DNA of 64,000 nucleotides from CAWBYL01 sp963793025 (GTDB lineage: Bacteria; Actinomycetota; Acidimicrobiia; Acidimicrobiales; Acidimicrobilacustridaceae): assembly GCA_963793025.1 (NCBI GenBank), contig CAWBYL010000002.1, positions 186,001 through 250,000 of the forward strand. The letters run 5' to 3'. Below, in pieces: positions 1 to 7,985 of this stretch. The stretch's first letter is position 1. Each line of letters starts with the position of its first letter. Below the pieces are notes generated by a model. That model did no database searches. It was not told where the DNA came from and was given only the letters and a program-made list of their open reading frames with translations. The position numbers and the translations under genes are program-made.

Positions 1-1
1 G

Positions 2-565
2 TTCTCGACCTACGCCACCTGGTGGATCCGCCAGGCCATCACCCGCGGCATCGCCAACACCGGCCGCACCATCCGGCTGCCCGTCCACGCCGGCGACACC
101 CTCGCCCGTCTGCAGAAGGCCCGGGCCCGCCTGGAGCTGAAGCTGGGCCGCCCGGCGACCCTGTCGGAGCTCTCCGCCGAGGTGGAGATGCCCGAGGACA
201 AGGTCACCGAGGCCCTGCGGTTCGCGGCCGAGCCGCTGTCGCTCTCCGAGCCCCTCCGCGAAGACGGCGACGCCGAGCTCGGCGACGTGGTCGAGGACCG
301 GTCGGCGGAGTCGCCGTTCGAGGTCGCCGCCACCGCGCTGCTGCCCGAGGAGATCGCTCGCCTCCTCTCCCCGCTCGACGAGCGCGAGCGCGAGATCCTG
401 AAGCTGCGCTTCGGGCTCGACCGCGGTGAGCCCCGCACGCTGGAAGAGGTGGGAGAGCACTTCAACCTCACCCGTGAGCGCATCCGTCAGATCGAGGCCC
501 GGGCCATGTCGAAGCTCCGGCACCCGAGCAGCGACACCGGCGCTCGCGACCTCCTCGCCGTCTGA
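2..565 (+). CDS. RNA polymerase sigma-70 factor, primary/group 2 type (5' end outside window)
   Basis: C-terminal 187 codons of a sigma-70 family factor; the reading frame is open from the window edge. It starts inside region 2.4 (FSTYATWWIRQAITRGI, the -10 recognition helix), runs through region 3 (LPVHAGDTLARLQKARARLE) and ends with region 4.2 (TLEEVGEHFNLTRERIRQIE), the -35 recognition helix-turn-helix. Region 3 and the RERIRQIE motif place it with primary or primary-like factors rather than ECF factors. The missing N-terminus prevents deciding between SigA and a SigB-like group 2 factor, so no symbol is given. The stop is 28 bp before the next gene. Confidence 0.9.
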   Translation, partial: FSTYATWWIRQAITRGIANTGRTIRLPVHAGDTLARLQKARARLELKLGRPATLSELSAEVEMPEDKVTEALRFAAEPLSLSEPLREDGDAELGDVVEDRSAESPFEVAATALLPEEIARLLSPLDEREREILKLRFGLDRGEPRTLEEVGEHFNLTRERIRQIEARAMSKLRHPSSDTGARDLLAV

Positions 566-593
566 CCCTGCCGAGGCTCGCTCCCCCACGGCG

Positions 594-1229
594 ATGAGCG
601 GGACCATCGACGAAGCAGACGACAAGACCCCCGAGGACGAGGCCCCCGGAGGCCCTCCTCCACCGTCAGTGACCCCCGGCTCGGCCCCACCTCCGCCGCC
701 CGGAGCGGCGCGGCCCACGTGGAGCCGGCGCGGTTGCCTGCTCGTCGCCACCTCGGCGGCCGCCCTGGCTGTGATCGCCCTGGTCGTCGTCGTCGTGGCC
801 CTGGTGCTCGGCGGGACCTGGCTGGGCACCAAGGTCGACGACCTGGCCCGTGAGCGTCAGAAGATCGTCGACGAGACGGGCATTCGCACCTCGAGCACCG
901 ATGTCGACCATCCCCCTCAGCGCGACATACGACTCGGCGCCTGCGAGGTCGACGGCAGCGGTGGCATCCGGGCCTCGGGCACGATCACCAACTGGACCGA
1001 CACCCCAGGGGACTACCGGGTCGCTCTCAGGTTCCGCGACGGCGGGGCCGGCACCCAGGGGGCGGAGCTCGGTTCGACGGTGATCACCGTCGAGGCTGTC
1101 GAGTCCCACCTCACCACCAACTGGTCGGCGTCGATACCGGTTCCGCCCTCTGGCGACTTCACCTGCCGGATCGTGACGATCGACCGGTGGGTCACCGGCA
1201 CGGACGCCCCCGGCGCCGGCGGGTCCTGA
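594..1229 (+). CDS. Membrane-anchored exported protein with FxLYD-like domain
   Basis: 211 aa, starting at the ATG 28 bp after the sigma factor. Seen: an acidic, Pro-rich cytoplasmic N-terminus (about 1-50), one strong transmembrane helix around residues 57-82 (rich in A/V/L), and an extracellular part of about 130 residues. That part has two Cys (in GACEVDG and FTCRIV) that could form a disulfide, and a beta-rich pattern (GTITNWTDTPGDYRV) resembling FxLYD-type domains of actinobacterial surface proteins. The ligand and role are unknown. The FxLYD assignment is a resemblance judged by eye. Confidence 0.7.
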   Translation: MSGTIDEADDKTPEDEAPGGPPPPSVTPGSAPPPPPGAARPTWSRRGCLLVATSAAALAVIALVVVVVALVLGGTWLGTKVDDLARERQKIVDETGIRTSSTDVDHPPQRDIRLGACEVDGSGGIRASGTITNWTDTPGDYRVALRFRDGGAGTQGAELGSTVITVEAVESHLTTNWSASIPVPPSGDFTCRIVTIDRWVTGTDAPGAGGS

Positions 1230-1244
1230 CGCCAATCGGCCCAT

Positions 1245-1289
1245 GGGTCGTTGGGCCCTGGGCCGTCGGGCCCTGAGCCGTTCGGACCG
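1245..1289. repeat. Three imperfect 15-bp tandem repeats
   Basis: Three consecutive 15-mers lie in the 110-bp gap between two co-directional genes: gggtcgttgggccct, gggccgtcgggccct and gagccgttcggaccg. The first two differ at 2 positions; the third is more diverged. The GGGCCC cores are self-complementary and could form small hairpins. No role is evident. Confidence 0.6.
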
Positions 1290-1339
1290 AACTTCGCTCC
1301 CGGGGCCGATGGGCGTGAAGGTCGGGGCGCGGCGCGCCG

Positions 1340-3256
1340 ATGACCACAGCAATGGAGGCGACACCCACTCATGCCGCCCGCGCCCTCCGAGTCTGGTGGT
1401 GGTGCGTGGCGGCCGTCCTGGCCCTGGACGCGGTCGCCCTCGTCGCGCTCCAGACGCCGATGGGCGAGGCCGTGTACGCCTCGAGCGGGTTGCTCCTCAC
1501 CGCCGGCTTCGCCGCCGTGGTCTGGGGGCGGAGGCTCGAACCTCGCACCGGCTGGCAGGTCTTCGCGGTCGGCCTGCTCCTCCTCGGCGTCGGTGACGCC
1601 CTCTTCGCCCTGCCCTTCGCCACGAGGTTCACCCACAGCGGAGTGAGCCCGGCCGACGGCGCCTACCTCCTCGGTTCGGCGGCCATGGTGGTCGGGGCCT
1701 TCCGTCTCAAGCGGGCCCACGCCGGGGAGCGGGACCGCGAGGCGCTCATCGACGCCGTGAGCGTGGGTGTCGCGGCCGGGATCTTGGTCTGGCAACCCCT
1801 CATCCAGCCGCGCTTCACCTCGGACGACGTCACCGCGATCGGACGAGTCGTGAGCGGGTCCTACCCCGTCTTCGACGTCGTCGTGGTGGCCATGCTCTGT
1901 TGGCTCCTGCTGGGGAGGGGTCGAGGTTCGGTGACGGCCCGGCTCCTGGTGGCCGGATCGCTGATGCTGCTCGTCGCCGACCTCGTCTACACGGTGCGCG
2001 TGGATCACGGCACCCTCGGGCAGGGTTCGCTCGACTGGCTCGACGACCTCTGGCTGGTGTCCTACGGGCTCTTCCTCCTGGCGGCCCTCCATCCCCGCGC
2101 CGCCGCCCCACCGACCGGGGGACGTCGCGCCCAGCTCGAGAGCACCTCCATGTCGATCCCCCGCCTGGCCATGTCGGGGCTCGTGCTGTTGGCCCCCGTG
2201 GTGAGCCTGGCGGTGAGTGGCATCGACGGCGCCCTCGGGACGGACGACGTGATCGTGGCCCTGGTGGCGGCCGCCGCACTCGTGGTCCTGGTGCTCGTGC
2301 GGTTCTCCGATCTGGCCCGTGGGGAGCTGGAGGCTCGTCGGGCCCTGCTCGATCGCGAGCGCTACTTCCGGTCACTCGTCGAGCACGCATCGGAGGCGCT
2401 GCTCGTGCTCGACGACGAGTGCATCGTCTGTGACGCGTCGCCGGCGGTGCGCGACGTGCTGCACATCGAGCCCGCGCTGCTGGTTGGCCACCACCCGGCG
2501 GAAGCGGTTCCGACCCTCGACCAGGACCAGATGCACGCCATGCTCGCCCGCGCCTTCGCCGCGCCGGGTGAGGTGATCACCGGGGAGCTGTCCTACCGCA
2601 CCCGCCAGGGCGAGGGCTGGCTCGAGATGCGGACGACCAACCTCCTGCACGAGCCGGCGGTGCGAGGCCTCGTCGTCAACCTCCACGACGTCACCGCCCG
2701 CCGTCAGGTCCAGTCCGACCTCGAGCACCGTGCCTTCACCGACCCCCTCACCGGGCTGGCCAACCGGGCCCTGTTCCTCGATCGCCTGGAACAGGCGCTC
2801 CGTCGCCGTCACCCCTCCGACACCGCTGTCCTCTACTGCGACCTCGACGGGTTCAAAGGGGTCAACGATCACTTCGGCCACGCCGACGGCGATCGGGTGC
2901 TCAAGGCGGTGGCGGCCCGACTGGCCGACAGCGTGCGGGTGCAGGACACGGTCGCCCGCCTCGGTGGTGACGAGTTCGCGGTGCTCATCGACGGCGAAGG
3001 CGCGCCGGCGCTGGCCGTGGCGGTGGCCGATCGGGTCCTCGAGGAGCTGAGTCGTCCGCTGGTCGTGGGCGGGCACCCCTTCTCGGTCGCCATCAGCATC
3101 GGCGTGGCCAGCCCCGCCGCTGGTCAGGGTGACGCCGACGACCTGCTCCGGCGGGCCGACGCCGCCATGTACGCGGCCAAGCGGGCCGGGGGCGCCCGAC
3201 GGGTCGTCCATCCTCGGGACAGCCCGGATCTGGTGACGCCGGCCGGTCCCGCCTGA
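1340..3256 (+). CDS. Membrane PAS-GGDEF diguanylate cyclase
   Basis: 638 aa. Predicted to make cyclic di-GMP from two GTP at the inner face of the membrane. The N-terminal ~320 residues contain about nine hydrophobic helices (MASE-like sensor). A PAS domain follows (about 343-455, starting YFRSLVEHASEALLVLDDE), then a GGDEF domain (about 465-625). The catalytic GGDEF motif is intact at 542-546. An RxxD inhibitory site (RVQD, 533-536) lies the canonical five residues upstream, so product inhibition is expected. No EAL domain is present. A second c-di-GMP protein is encoded at 39652-42360. The ligand sensed is unknown. Confidence 0.92.
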   Translation: MTTAMEATPTHAARALRVWWWCVAAVLALDAVALVALQTPMGEAVYASSGLLLTAGFAAVVWGRRLEPRTGWQVFAVGLLLLGVGDALFALPFATRFTHSGVSPADGAYLLGSAAMVVGAFRLKRAHAGERDREALIDAVSVGVAAGILVWQPLIQPRFTSDDVTAIGRVVSGSYPVFDVVVVAMLCWLLLGRGRGSVTARLLVAGSLMLLVADLVYTVRVDHGTLGQGSLDWLDDLWLVSYGLFLLAALHPRAAAPPTGGRRAQLESTSMSIPRLAMSGLVLLAPVVSLAVSGIDGALGTDDVIVALVAAAALVVLVLVRFSDLARGELEARRALLDRERYFRSLVEHASEALLVLDDECIVCDASPAVRDVLHIEPALLVGHHPAEAVPTLDQDQMHAMLARAFAAPGEVITGELSYRTRQGEGWLEMRTTNLLHEPAVRGLVVNLHDVTARRQVQSDLEHRAFTDPLTGLANRALFLDRLEQALRRRHPSDTAVLYCDLDGFKGVNDHFGHADGDRVLKAVAARLADSVRVQDTVARLGGDEFAVLIDGEGAPALAVAVADRVLEELSRPLVVGGHPFSVAISIGVASPAAGQGDADDLLRRADAAMYAAKRAGGARRVVHPRDSPDLVTPAGPA

Positions 3257-3280
3257 ACGGATGGGCTTGAGGTCCGCCGG

Positions 3281-3892
3281 TCAGCTCCCGGCGGCGGGCA
3301 CGTTGGCCCGTTCGGCGCCGATGGTCGTCGAGGCACCGTGCCCGGTGTGCACGACCGTGTCGTCGGGCAGGGCGAAGAGGCGCTCGTTGATCGAGCGGAC
3401 GATGGTCGCCTCGTCGCTGTAGGTGCGTCCGGTGGCGCCGGGGCCGCCGTTGAAGAGGGTGTCTCCGCTGAACACGACGCGGTCGTCGGCGTCGTAGAGG
3501 CAGCACCCGCCCGGTGAGTGGCCCGGGGTGTGCAGGACGGTCAGGGAGACGCCGCCGGCGGTGAGGACGTCGCCGTCGTGCAGGAGTCCGTCGGGCTCAC
3601 GGTCGGGGTTGACGACGCTCCACAGCATGAGATCGTCGGGATGGATCACGATGGGCGCGCCGACGGCGTCGGCCAGCGCAGCGGCCACGTTGATGTGGTC
3701 GTTGTGGCCGTGGGTGGCGACCACGGCCTTCACCCGGCGTCCGGCGACGGCGTCGACGATCGGGCGGTGGTCGTGGGCGGCATCGATCACCAGCACCTCC
3801 TGGTCGTCGCCGACCAGCCAGATGTTGTTGTCGACGTCGAAGCTCTGTCCGTCGAGGGTGAAGGTGCCCGACGTGACGACGTGATCGATCAC
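3281..3892 (-). CDS. MBL-fold metallo-hydrolase partner of mscR
   Basis: 203 aa, glyoxalase II-like metallo-beta-lactamase fold. Metal ligands are visible: THGHNDH (H61, H63, D65, H66), HTPGHS (H121, H125), SGDTLF (D144) and HTGHG (H182, H185). Its start overlaps the mscR stop by 4 bp (3889-3892), so the two are translationally coupled. In actinobacteria an MBL protein often follows mscR. A role in hydrolysing S-formylmycothiol or a related mycothiol thioester is inference from that context, not shown by the sequence. Confidence 0.9.
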   Translation of the reverse strand: MIDHVVTSGTFTLDGQSFDVDNNIWLVGDDQEVLVIDAAHDHRPIVDAVAGRRVKAVVATHGHNDHINVAAALADAVGAPIVIHPDDLMLWSVVNPDREPDGLLHDGDVLTAGGVSLTVLHTPGHSPGGCCLYDADDRVVFSGDTLFNGGPGATGRTYSDEATIVRSINERLFALPDDTVVHTGHGASTTIGAERANVPAAGS

Positions 3893-4983
3893 GGCTGCTC
3901 CACCAGGACCACGGAGCGCAGGACCTCGCCCTTCTCCATGCGGTGGAAGGCGTCCTCGACCCCGTCGATGCCGATGGTCTCGCTCACGAACCGGTCGAGG
4001 TCGAGGCGCCCCTGCAGGTACAGGTCGATGAACATGGGGAAGTCCCGTGAGGGCAGGCAGTCCCCGTACCAGCTCGGCTTGAGAGCGCCGCCCCGGCCGA
4101 AGAACTCGATCATCGGCAGCTCGATCTTCATGTCGGGCGAGGGCACGCCGACCTGGACGACGGTGCCGGCCAGGTCACGGGCGAAGAACGCCTGCTCGAA
4201 GACCTTGGGGTTCCCGACGGCCTCGATGCACACGTCGGCGCCGTTGCCGTCGGTGAGCTCCCGGATGGCCTCCACCGGGTCGGTGGTGGAGGCGTCGACG
4301 GTGTGGGTGGCGCCGAAGGAACGGGCCCATTCGAGCTTGCCGGCGTCGAGGTCGACGGCGATGACCTTGGTCGCCCCGGCCAGGCGGGCCCCGGCGATGG
4401 CGGCATCGCCCACCCCTCCGCAGCCGAAGACGGCCACGCTGTCGCCCGCCCCGACCTTTCCGGTGAACATGGCGGCGCCCAACCCGGCGGTCACGCCGCA
4501 ACCGAGGAGGCCGGCCGCTTCGGGCCGGGCCGCCGGATCGACGGGAGTGCACTGACCAGCGGCGACCAGCGTGTAGTCGGCGAAGGCGCCGATCCCGAGG
4601 GCCGGGGACAGCTCGGTGCCGTCGGCAAGCGTCATCTTCTGGGTGGCGTTGAAGGTGGCGAAGCAGTACTGCGGCTCGCCGCGGCGACAGGCCCGGCAGG
4701 TACCGCACACGGCCCGCCAGTTCAGGATCACGAAGTCGCCCGGTGTCACGCCCACGACGTCGGGCCCGACGGCCTCGACGATGCCGGCCGCCTCGTGGCC
4801 CAGCAGGTAGGGGAACTCGTCCCCGATGGCTCCCTCCCGGTAGTGGAGGTCGGTGTGGCAGACGCCGCACGCCTGGACCCTCACGAGGGCCTCACCCGGA
4901 CCGGGGTCCGGTACCAGGATCGTCTCGACGGTGACCGGCGCCCCCGCGGATCGGGCGATCACTGCTCGTGCTTCTCGGGCCAT
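3889..4983 (-). CDS. mscR: S-(hydroxymethyl)mycothiol dehydrogenase
   Basis: 364 aa zinc MDR dehydrogenase that oxidises the formaldehyde-mycothiol adduct with NAD. It aligns closely by eye with actinobacterial MscR/FadH. Catalytic zinc ligands: C42 in ACGVCHTDLHYREG and H63-E64 in GHEAAG. Structural zinc: C93, C96, C99, C107. Nucleotide motif GCGGVG at 187-192. The blocks FNATQKMTLADGTELSPALG and SSWYGDCLPSRDFPM are typical of this subfamily (here KPSWYGDCLPSRDFPM). Mycothiol dependence is diagnostic of Actinomycetota. It is first in a two-gene operon with the MBL hydrolase. A purine-rich GGGAGGA lies 9 nt before the ATG. A TAGCGT box about 28 nt upstream could be its -10. Confidence 0.95.
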   Translation of the reverse strand: MAREARAVIARSAGAPVTVETILVPDPGPGEALVRVQACGVCHTDLHYREGAIGDEFPYLLGHEAAGIVEAVGPDVVGVTPGDFVILNWRAVCGTCRACRRGEPQYCFATFNATQKMTLADGTELSPALGIGAFADYTLVAAGQCTPVDPAARPEAAGLLGCGVTAGLGAAMFTGKVGAGDSVAVFGCGGVGDAAIAGARLAGATKVIAVDLDAGKLEWARSFGATHTVDASTTDPVEAIRELTDGNGADVCIEAVGNPKVFEQAFFARDLAGTVVQVGVPSPDMKIELPMIEFFGRGGALKPSWYGDCLPSRDFPMFIDLYLQGRLDLDRFVSETIGIDGVEDAFHRMEKGEVLRSVVLVEQP

Positions 4984-5090
4984 GGTCGTGTCCTCCCTCG
5001 TCGGCCGCCGACGCTACCGCCGCGTGGGCCCGGTCGCCGCACCCCGGCGACCTGCTCGCCGGGATGGGGACGGCGCCCTAGAGTGACGGC

Positions 5091-5165
5091 ATGAAGAAGC
5101 TGCTCGTGCTCATCGTCGTGGTCGCCCTCGCTGCATTCGCGGTGAAGAAGCTCCAGGACGCCTGA
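5091..5165 (+). CDS. 24-aa single-pass membrane peptide
   Basis: Tiny ORF reading M-KKLLVLIVVVALAAFAVKK-LQDA. It has a Lys pair, one hydrophobic helix, a Lys pair and a short polar tail. It resembles the front of the actinobacterial DLW-39-type mini-proteins. A TAGAGT box (5079-5084) ends 6 nt before the ATG, suggesting a leaderless transcript. The ORF lies between mscR and the HAD gene and stops 2 bp before the convergent HAD stop. Coding is supported by amino-acid pattern and promoter position only. Confidence 0.6.
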   Translation: MKKLLVLIVVVALAAFAVKKLQDA

Positions 5166-5167
5166 TC

Positions 5168-5965
5168 TCAGCGGCGTCGGCGACGGCGTCGGCTGACGAT
5201 CCACCACCCGATCACCAGTCCCGTCGCCGCGCCCCCTGCGACGGCGGCGCCCGCGGCGACGCGTCCCGGAGGCGGGAGCGCCACGCGCTCGCGCAACGGG
5301 ACCCCGTGGCGGAACAACAGGACCGGCCACCCCTCGGCGCGCGCCAGGCGGGCGAGCTCGCGGTCGGGGTTCACCGCGAACGGGTGGCCGACCGATCGCA
5401 ACAGCGGTTCGTCGGTCATCGAGTCCGAGTAGGCGTAGCTGCGGCTGAGGTCGATGTCGTGGGCGACGGCGGCGAGGGCGACGGCTTCGGCCTTGTAGGG
5501 CCCGTAGGCGTAGAACTCGACATCGCCGGTGTAGCGCCCGTCGACGTCGATCTCGGCCCGGCTGGCGATGACCTCGTCCACGCCGAGGTAGTCCCCGAGG
5601 GGTGCCACGATCTCGGCCGGTGAGGCGGAGACCAGGTACACGCGCCGTCCGGCGGCCTGGTGCTCACGGATGAGGCTCAGGGCCTCGGCGTACACGATGG
5701 GATCGATCACGTCGGTGAGCGTCTCGCGCACGAGCGTGGCGATCACGGCGCGGTCCCATCCTCGGGTGATCCGCAGCGCCGACTCCCTGAACTTGCGCAT
5801 GCGTTCGTCGCCGGCGCCGAAGTAGTGGAAGATCAGGCCGCTCCACACCGCGCGGGCCATGACCCGGCGGTTGATGAAGCCGGCTCGGCGCAGCGGCCGC
5901 CCGAACGCGACCATCGATGCCTTGGCGATCACGGTCTTGTCGAGGTCGAAGAAAGCGGCCTCCAT
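5168..5965 (-). CDS. HAD-IB phosphatase (SerB/CicA-like) with C-terminal membrane tail
   Basis: 265 aa. HAD motif I is FFDLDKT (D7, D9), motif II SAS in LVSASPAE, a Lys in GPYKAEA, and motif III YSDSMTDEPLL, all intact. This matches the phosphoserine-phosphatase-like HAD-IB subfamily. The C-terminus has a Gly/Ala-rich hydrophobic segment (about 237-257) followed by seven consecutive Arg, suggesting a membrane-anchored tail. The ATG at 5965 was chosen because the conserved HAD motif begins immediately after it. A TATGCT box 9 nt upstream (rc of 5975-5980) fits a leaderless start. The substrate is unknown; lysophospholipid or phosphoserine are family possibilities. Confidence 0.88.
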   Translation of the reverse strand: MEAAFFDLDKTVIAKASMVAFGRPLRRAGFINRRVMARAVWSGLIFHYFGAGDERMRKFRESALRITRGWDRAVIATLVRETLTDVIDPIVYAEALSLIREHQAAGRRVYLVSASPAEIVAPLGDYLGVDEVIASRAEIDVDGRYTGDVEFYAYGPYKAEAVALAAVAHDIDLSRSYAYSDSMTDEPLLRSVGHPFAVNPDRELARLARAEGWPVLLFRHGVPLRERVALPPPGRVAAGAAVAGGAATGLVIGWWIVSRRRRRRR

Positions 5966-6013
5966 GGTGGGTCGAGCATACGGGTGGTGGCGACGGCCCT
6001 GGGTGTCGGACCC

Positions 6014-6042
6014 TTGACCGTCGTCGCCGACCGTCCTACGGT
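6014..6042 (+). promoter_or_regulatory. SigA-like promoter of the tad operon
   Basis: TTGACC (6014-6019), a 17-nt spacer, and TACGGT (6037-6042) match the actinobacterial housekeeping pattern TTGACN-N17-TANNNT. The start codon of the first tad gene is 49 nt downstream. The divergent HAD gene uses its own TATGCT box at 5975-5980. Confidence 0.65.
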
Positions 6043-6091
6043 CGCCCCACCTTCCCCGGGTCGTCATCGCTGAACGCACCGGGATGGTCAC

Positions 6092-6766
6092 ATGCTCGTG
6101 TCGTGTTGGTCTGCCAAGGGCGGATCCGGAACCACCACCGTCGCCGCCGGGCTGGCCATGGTGCTCGCCGAGCGGGAGCCCCGCGGCGTGCTCGTCGTCG
6201 ACCTGGCTGGTGATCTACCGGCGCTGCTCGGCGTGGCCGAGCCGCCGGGGCCGGGGATATCCGACTGGCTCGCGGCAGGGGTCGACGTCCCCGCCGACGC
6301 GCTGGCCCGCCTCGAGATCCCGCTCGGCCGGGGGATGCAACTGATCCCCCGTGGGTCCGGGGAGCCGACCGACCTGGATCGAGTCGAGGTCCTGGCCGCC
6401 CTGTTGGCCGGCGATCCGCGCCCGGTGGTCGTCGACGCCGGTCAGATCGGCCCTGTCGGGGTCGAGACCGGCGAGCAGATCGTGCGGCGGATCATGGCGG
6501 GGACCGCCACCCACTCGCTCCTCGTCATCCGCCCGTGCTTCCTCGCGTTGCGCCGGGCGTCGGCCGTGGCCCTGCGCCCGGCCGGGGTGGTGCTGGTGAA
6601 CGAGGAGGGTCGGGGATACGGCCGCCACGCCGTAGAGACGATCCTCGGAGCTCCCGTGGTGGCCGACGTCCCGTTCGACGCCGCCGTGGGCCGGGCGATC
6701 GACTCCGGGCGGTTCCGGGCCAAGCTGCCCCGCACCTTCGAGCGGGCGCTGCGCCATGCGGCCTGA
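6092..6766 (+). CDS. TadZ/CpaE-like MinD-family ATPase of the Flp pilus system
   Basis: 224 aa. In tad systems this protein positions the pilus machine. The deviant Walker A is SAKGGSGTTT: the signature Lys K9 is present, but the second Lys of KGGxGKT is Thr (T14). Downstream VVDLAGDLPALLG and VVVDAG match the MinD/ParA switch regions. It opens a six-gene operon and overlaps tadA by 11 bp. Its length is short for CpaE (no receiver domain), as is common in actinobacterial versions. ATP binding or hydrolysis may be altered by the missing Lys. Confidence 0.85.
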   Translation: MLVSCWSAKGGSGTTTVAAGLAMVLAEREPRGVLVVDLAGDLPALLGVAEPPGPGISDWLAAGVDVPADALARLEIPLGRGMQLIPRGSGEPTDLDRVEVLAALLAGDPRPVVVDAGQIGPVGVETGEQIVRRIMAGTATHSLLVIRPCFLALRRASAVALRPAGVVLVNEEGRGYGRHAVETILGAPVVADVPFDAAVGRAIDSGRFRAKLPRTFERALRHAA

Positions 6767-7985
6767 TCGCGGGGCAGGGCCGGACGGCGCCGATCCGGAC
6801 CGCACGAGCGAGCTGGTGGGTGAGCTCCATCGCGGCCTGCTCCGCCAGGGAGCGCCTCCGCCGTCCTCCGGGCCTCGGGGAGAGCGGTTGCGCACCCTGA
6901 CCCGAGCTCGTGACCCGCTTCTCGGGTCAGCCGAGATCGACAGGGTCGTCGAGCAGGTCCGGGCTCGCGTCGAGGGCCTGGGTCCCCTCGAACCGCTCCT
7001 GGCCGATCCCGAGGTCGACGAGGTGATGCTCAACGGCGGCGGCGAGGTCTGGATCGAGCGCCACGGCCTGCTGGAGTGCACCGACGTGGTCGTCACGGAG
7101 GACGTGGCGCTGGCCCTGATCGAGCGGGTGGTGGCTCCGCTCGGCCTCCACGTCGACCGCGCCACCCCGCTCGTCGACGCCCGTCTCCCCGACGGCTCCC
7201 GGGTCAACGCCGTGGTCCCGCCGCTGGCCGTCGACGGTCCGTGCCTGACCATCCGCCGCTTCGGGGCCCGCCGGATCGAGCTGGCCGACGTCGCCGTGGG
7301 CGGCACCGCTGCGCTGCTGGCGTGGGCGGTGCGGTCGCGGGCCAACATCATCGTCTGCGGGGGAGCCGGCGCGGGCAAGACGACCCTGCTCAACGCACTG
7401 GCCACCGCCATCCCACCGTCGGAGCGGGTGGTCACCATCGAGGACGCGGCCGAGCTGCGCCTACCTGGCCGCCACGTCGTGCGCCTCGAGGCCCGCCCGG
7501 CCAGTGCCGAGGGGGCGGGCGAGGTCCGCATCCGTGATCTGGTGCGCAACAGCCTGCGCATGCGACCCGACCGCATCGTCGTCGGCGAGGTGCGCTCGGG
7601 AGAGGCCCTCGACATGTTGCAGGCCATGAACACCGGCCACGAAGGCTCCTTGTCGACCTGTCACGCCAACTCGCCGGGGGACGCCCTGCGTCGACTCGAG
7701 ACCCTCGTGCTCATGGGCGACGTGGCCCTTCCGCTGGCGGCGGTGCGCGAACAGGTGCGGTCGGCGATCGACCTGGTGGTGCAGATCGCCCGCCGTCCTG
7801 ACGGCGGCCGGCGGGTCACCGCGGTGTGCGAGGTCGATCCGAGGGGTGAGCCCCACGAACCGGTGGTCGCCCGGTCCCTGACCGACGACGACGGCCACCT
7901 GGTCGACTTCCCGTGCCGCTCGCCCCGAGCGTCGGGGGTGGGGCCGCCTCGGGCGGAGTGGTTGGGGCCGGTGAGCTCGCCGTGA
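6756..7985 (+). CDS. tadA: TadA/CpaF-type pilus assembly ATPase
   Basis: 409 aa secretion ATPase of the type II/IV family that powers Flp pilus assembly. Seen: an N-terminal domain (about 60-170), Walker A GGAGAGKTT (202-210), an Asp box around VVTIEDAAELRL, Walker B-like RPDRIVVGEVR, and the His-box motif GHEGSLSTCHANSP. All catalytic motifs are intact. The ATG at 6756 overlaps the preceding gene by 11 bp. The stop forms a GTGA overlap with tadB. Confidence 0.95.
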   Translation: MRPDRGAGPDGADPDRTSELVGELHRGLLRQGAPPPSSGPRGERLRTLTRARDPLLGSAEIDRVVEQVRARVEGLGPLEPLLADPEVDEVMLNGGGEVWIERHGLLECTDVVVTEDVALALIERVVAPLGLHVDRATPLVDARLPDGSRVNAVVPPLAVDGPCLTIRRFGARRIELADVAVGGTAALLAWAVRSRANIIVCGGAGAGKTTLLNALATAIPPSERVVTIEDAAELRLPGRHVVRLEARPASAEGAGEVRIRDLVRNSLRMRPDRIVVGEVRSGEALDMLQAMNTGHEGSLSTCHANSPGDALRRLETLVLMGDVALPLAAVREQVRSAIDLVVQIARRPDGGRRVTAVCEVDPRGEPHEPVVARSLTDDDGHLVDFPCRSPRASGVGPPRAEWLGPVSSP

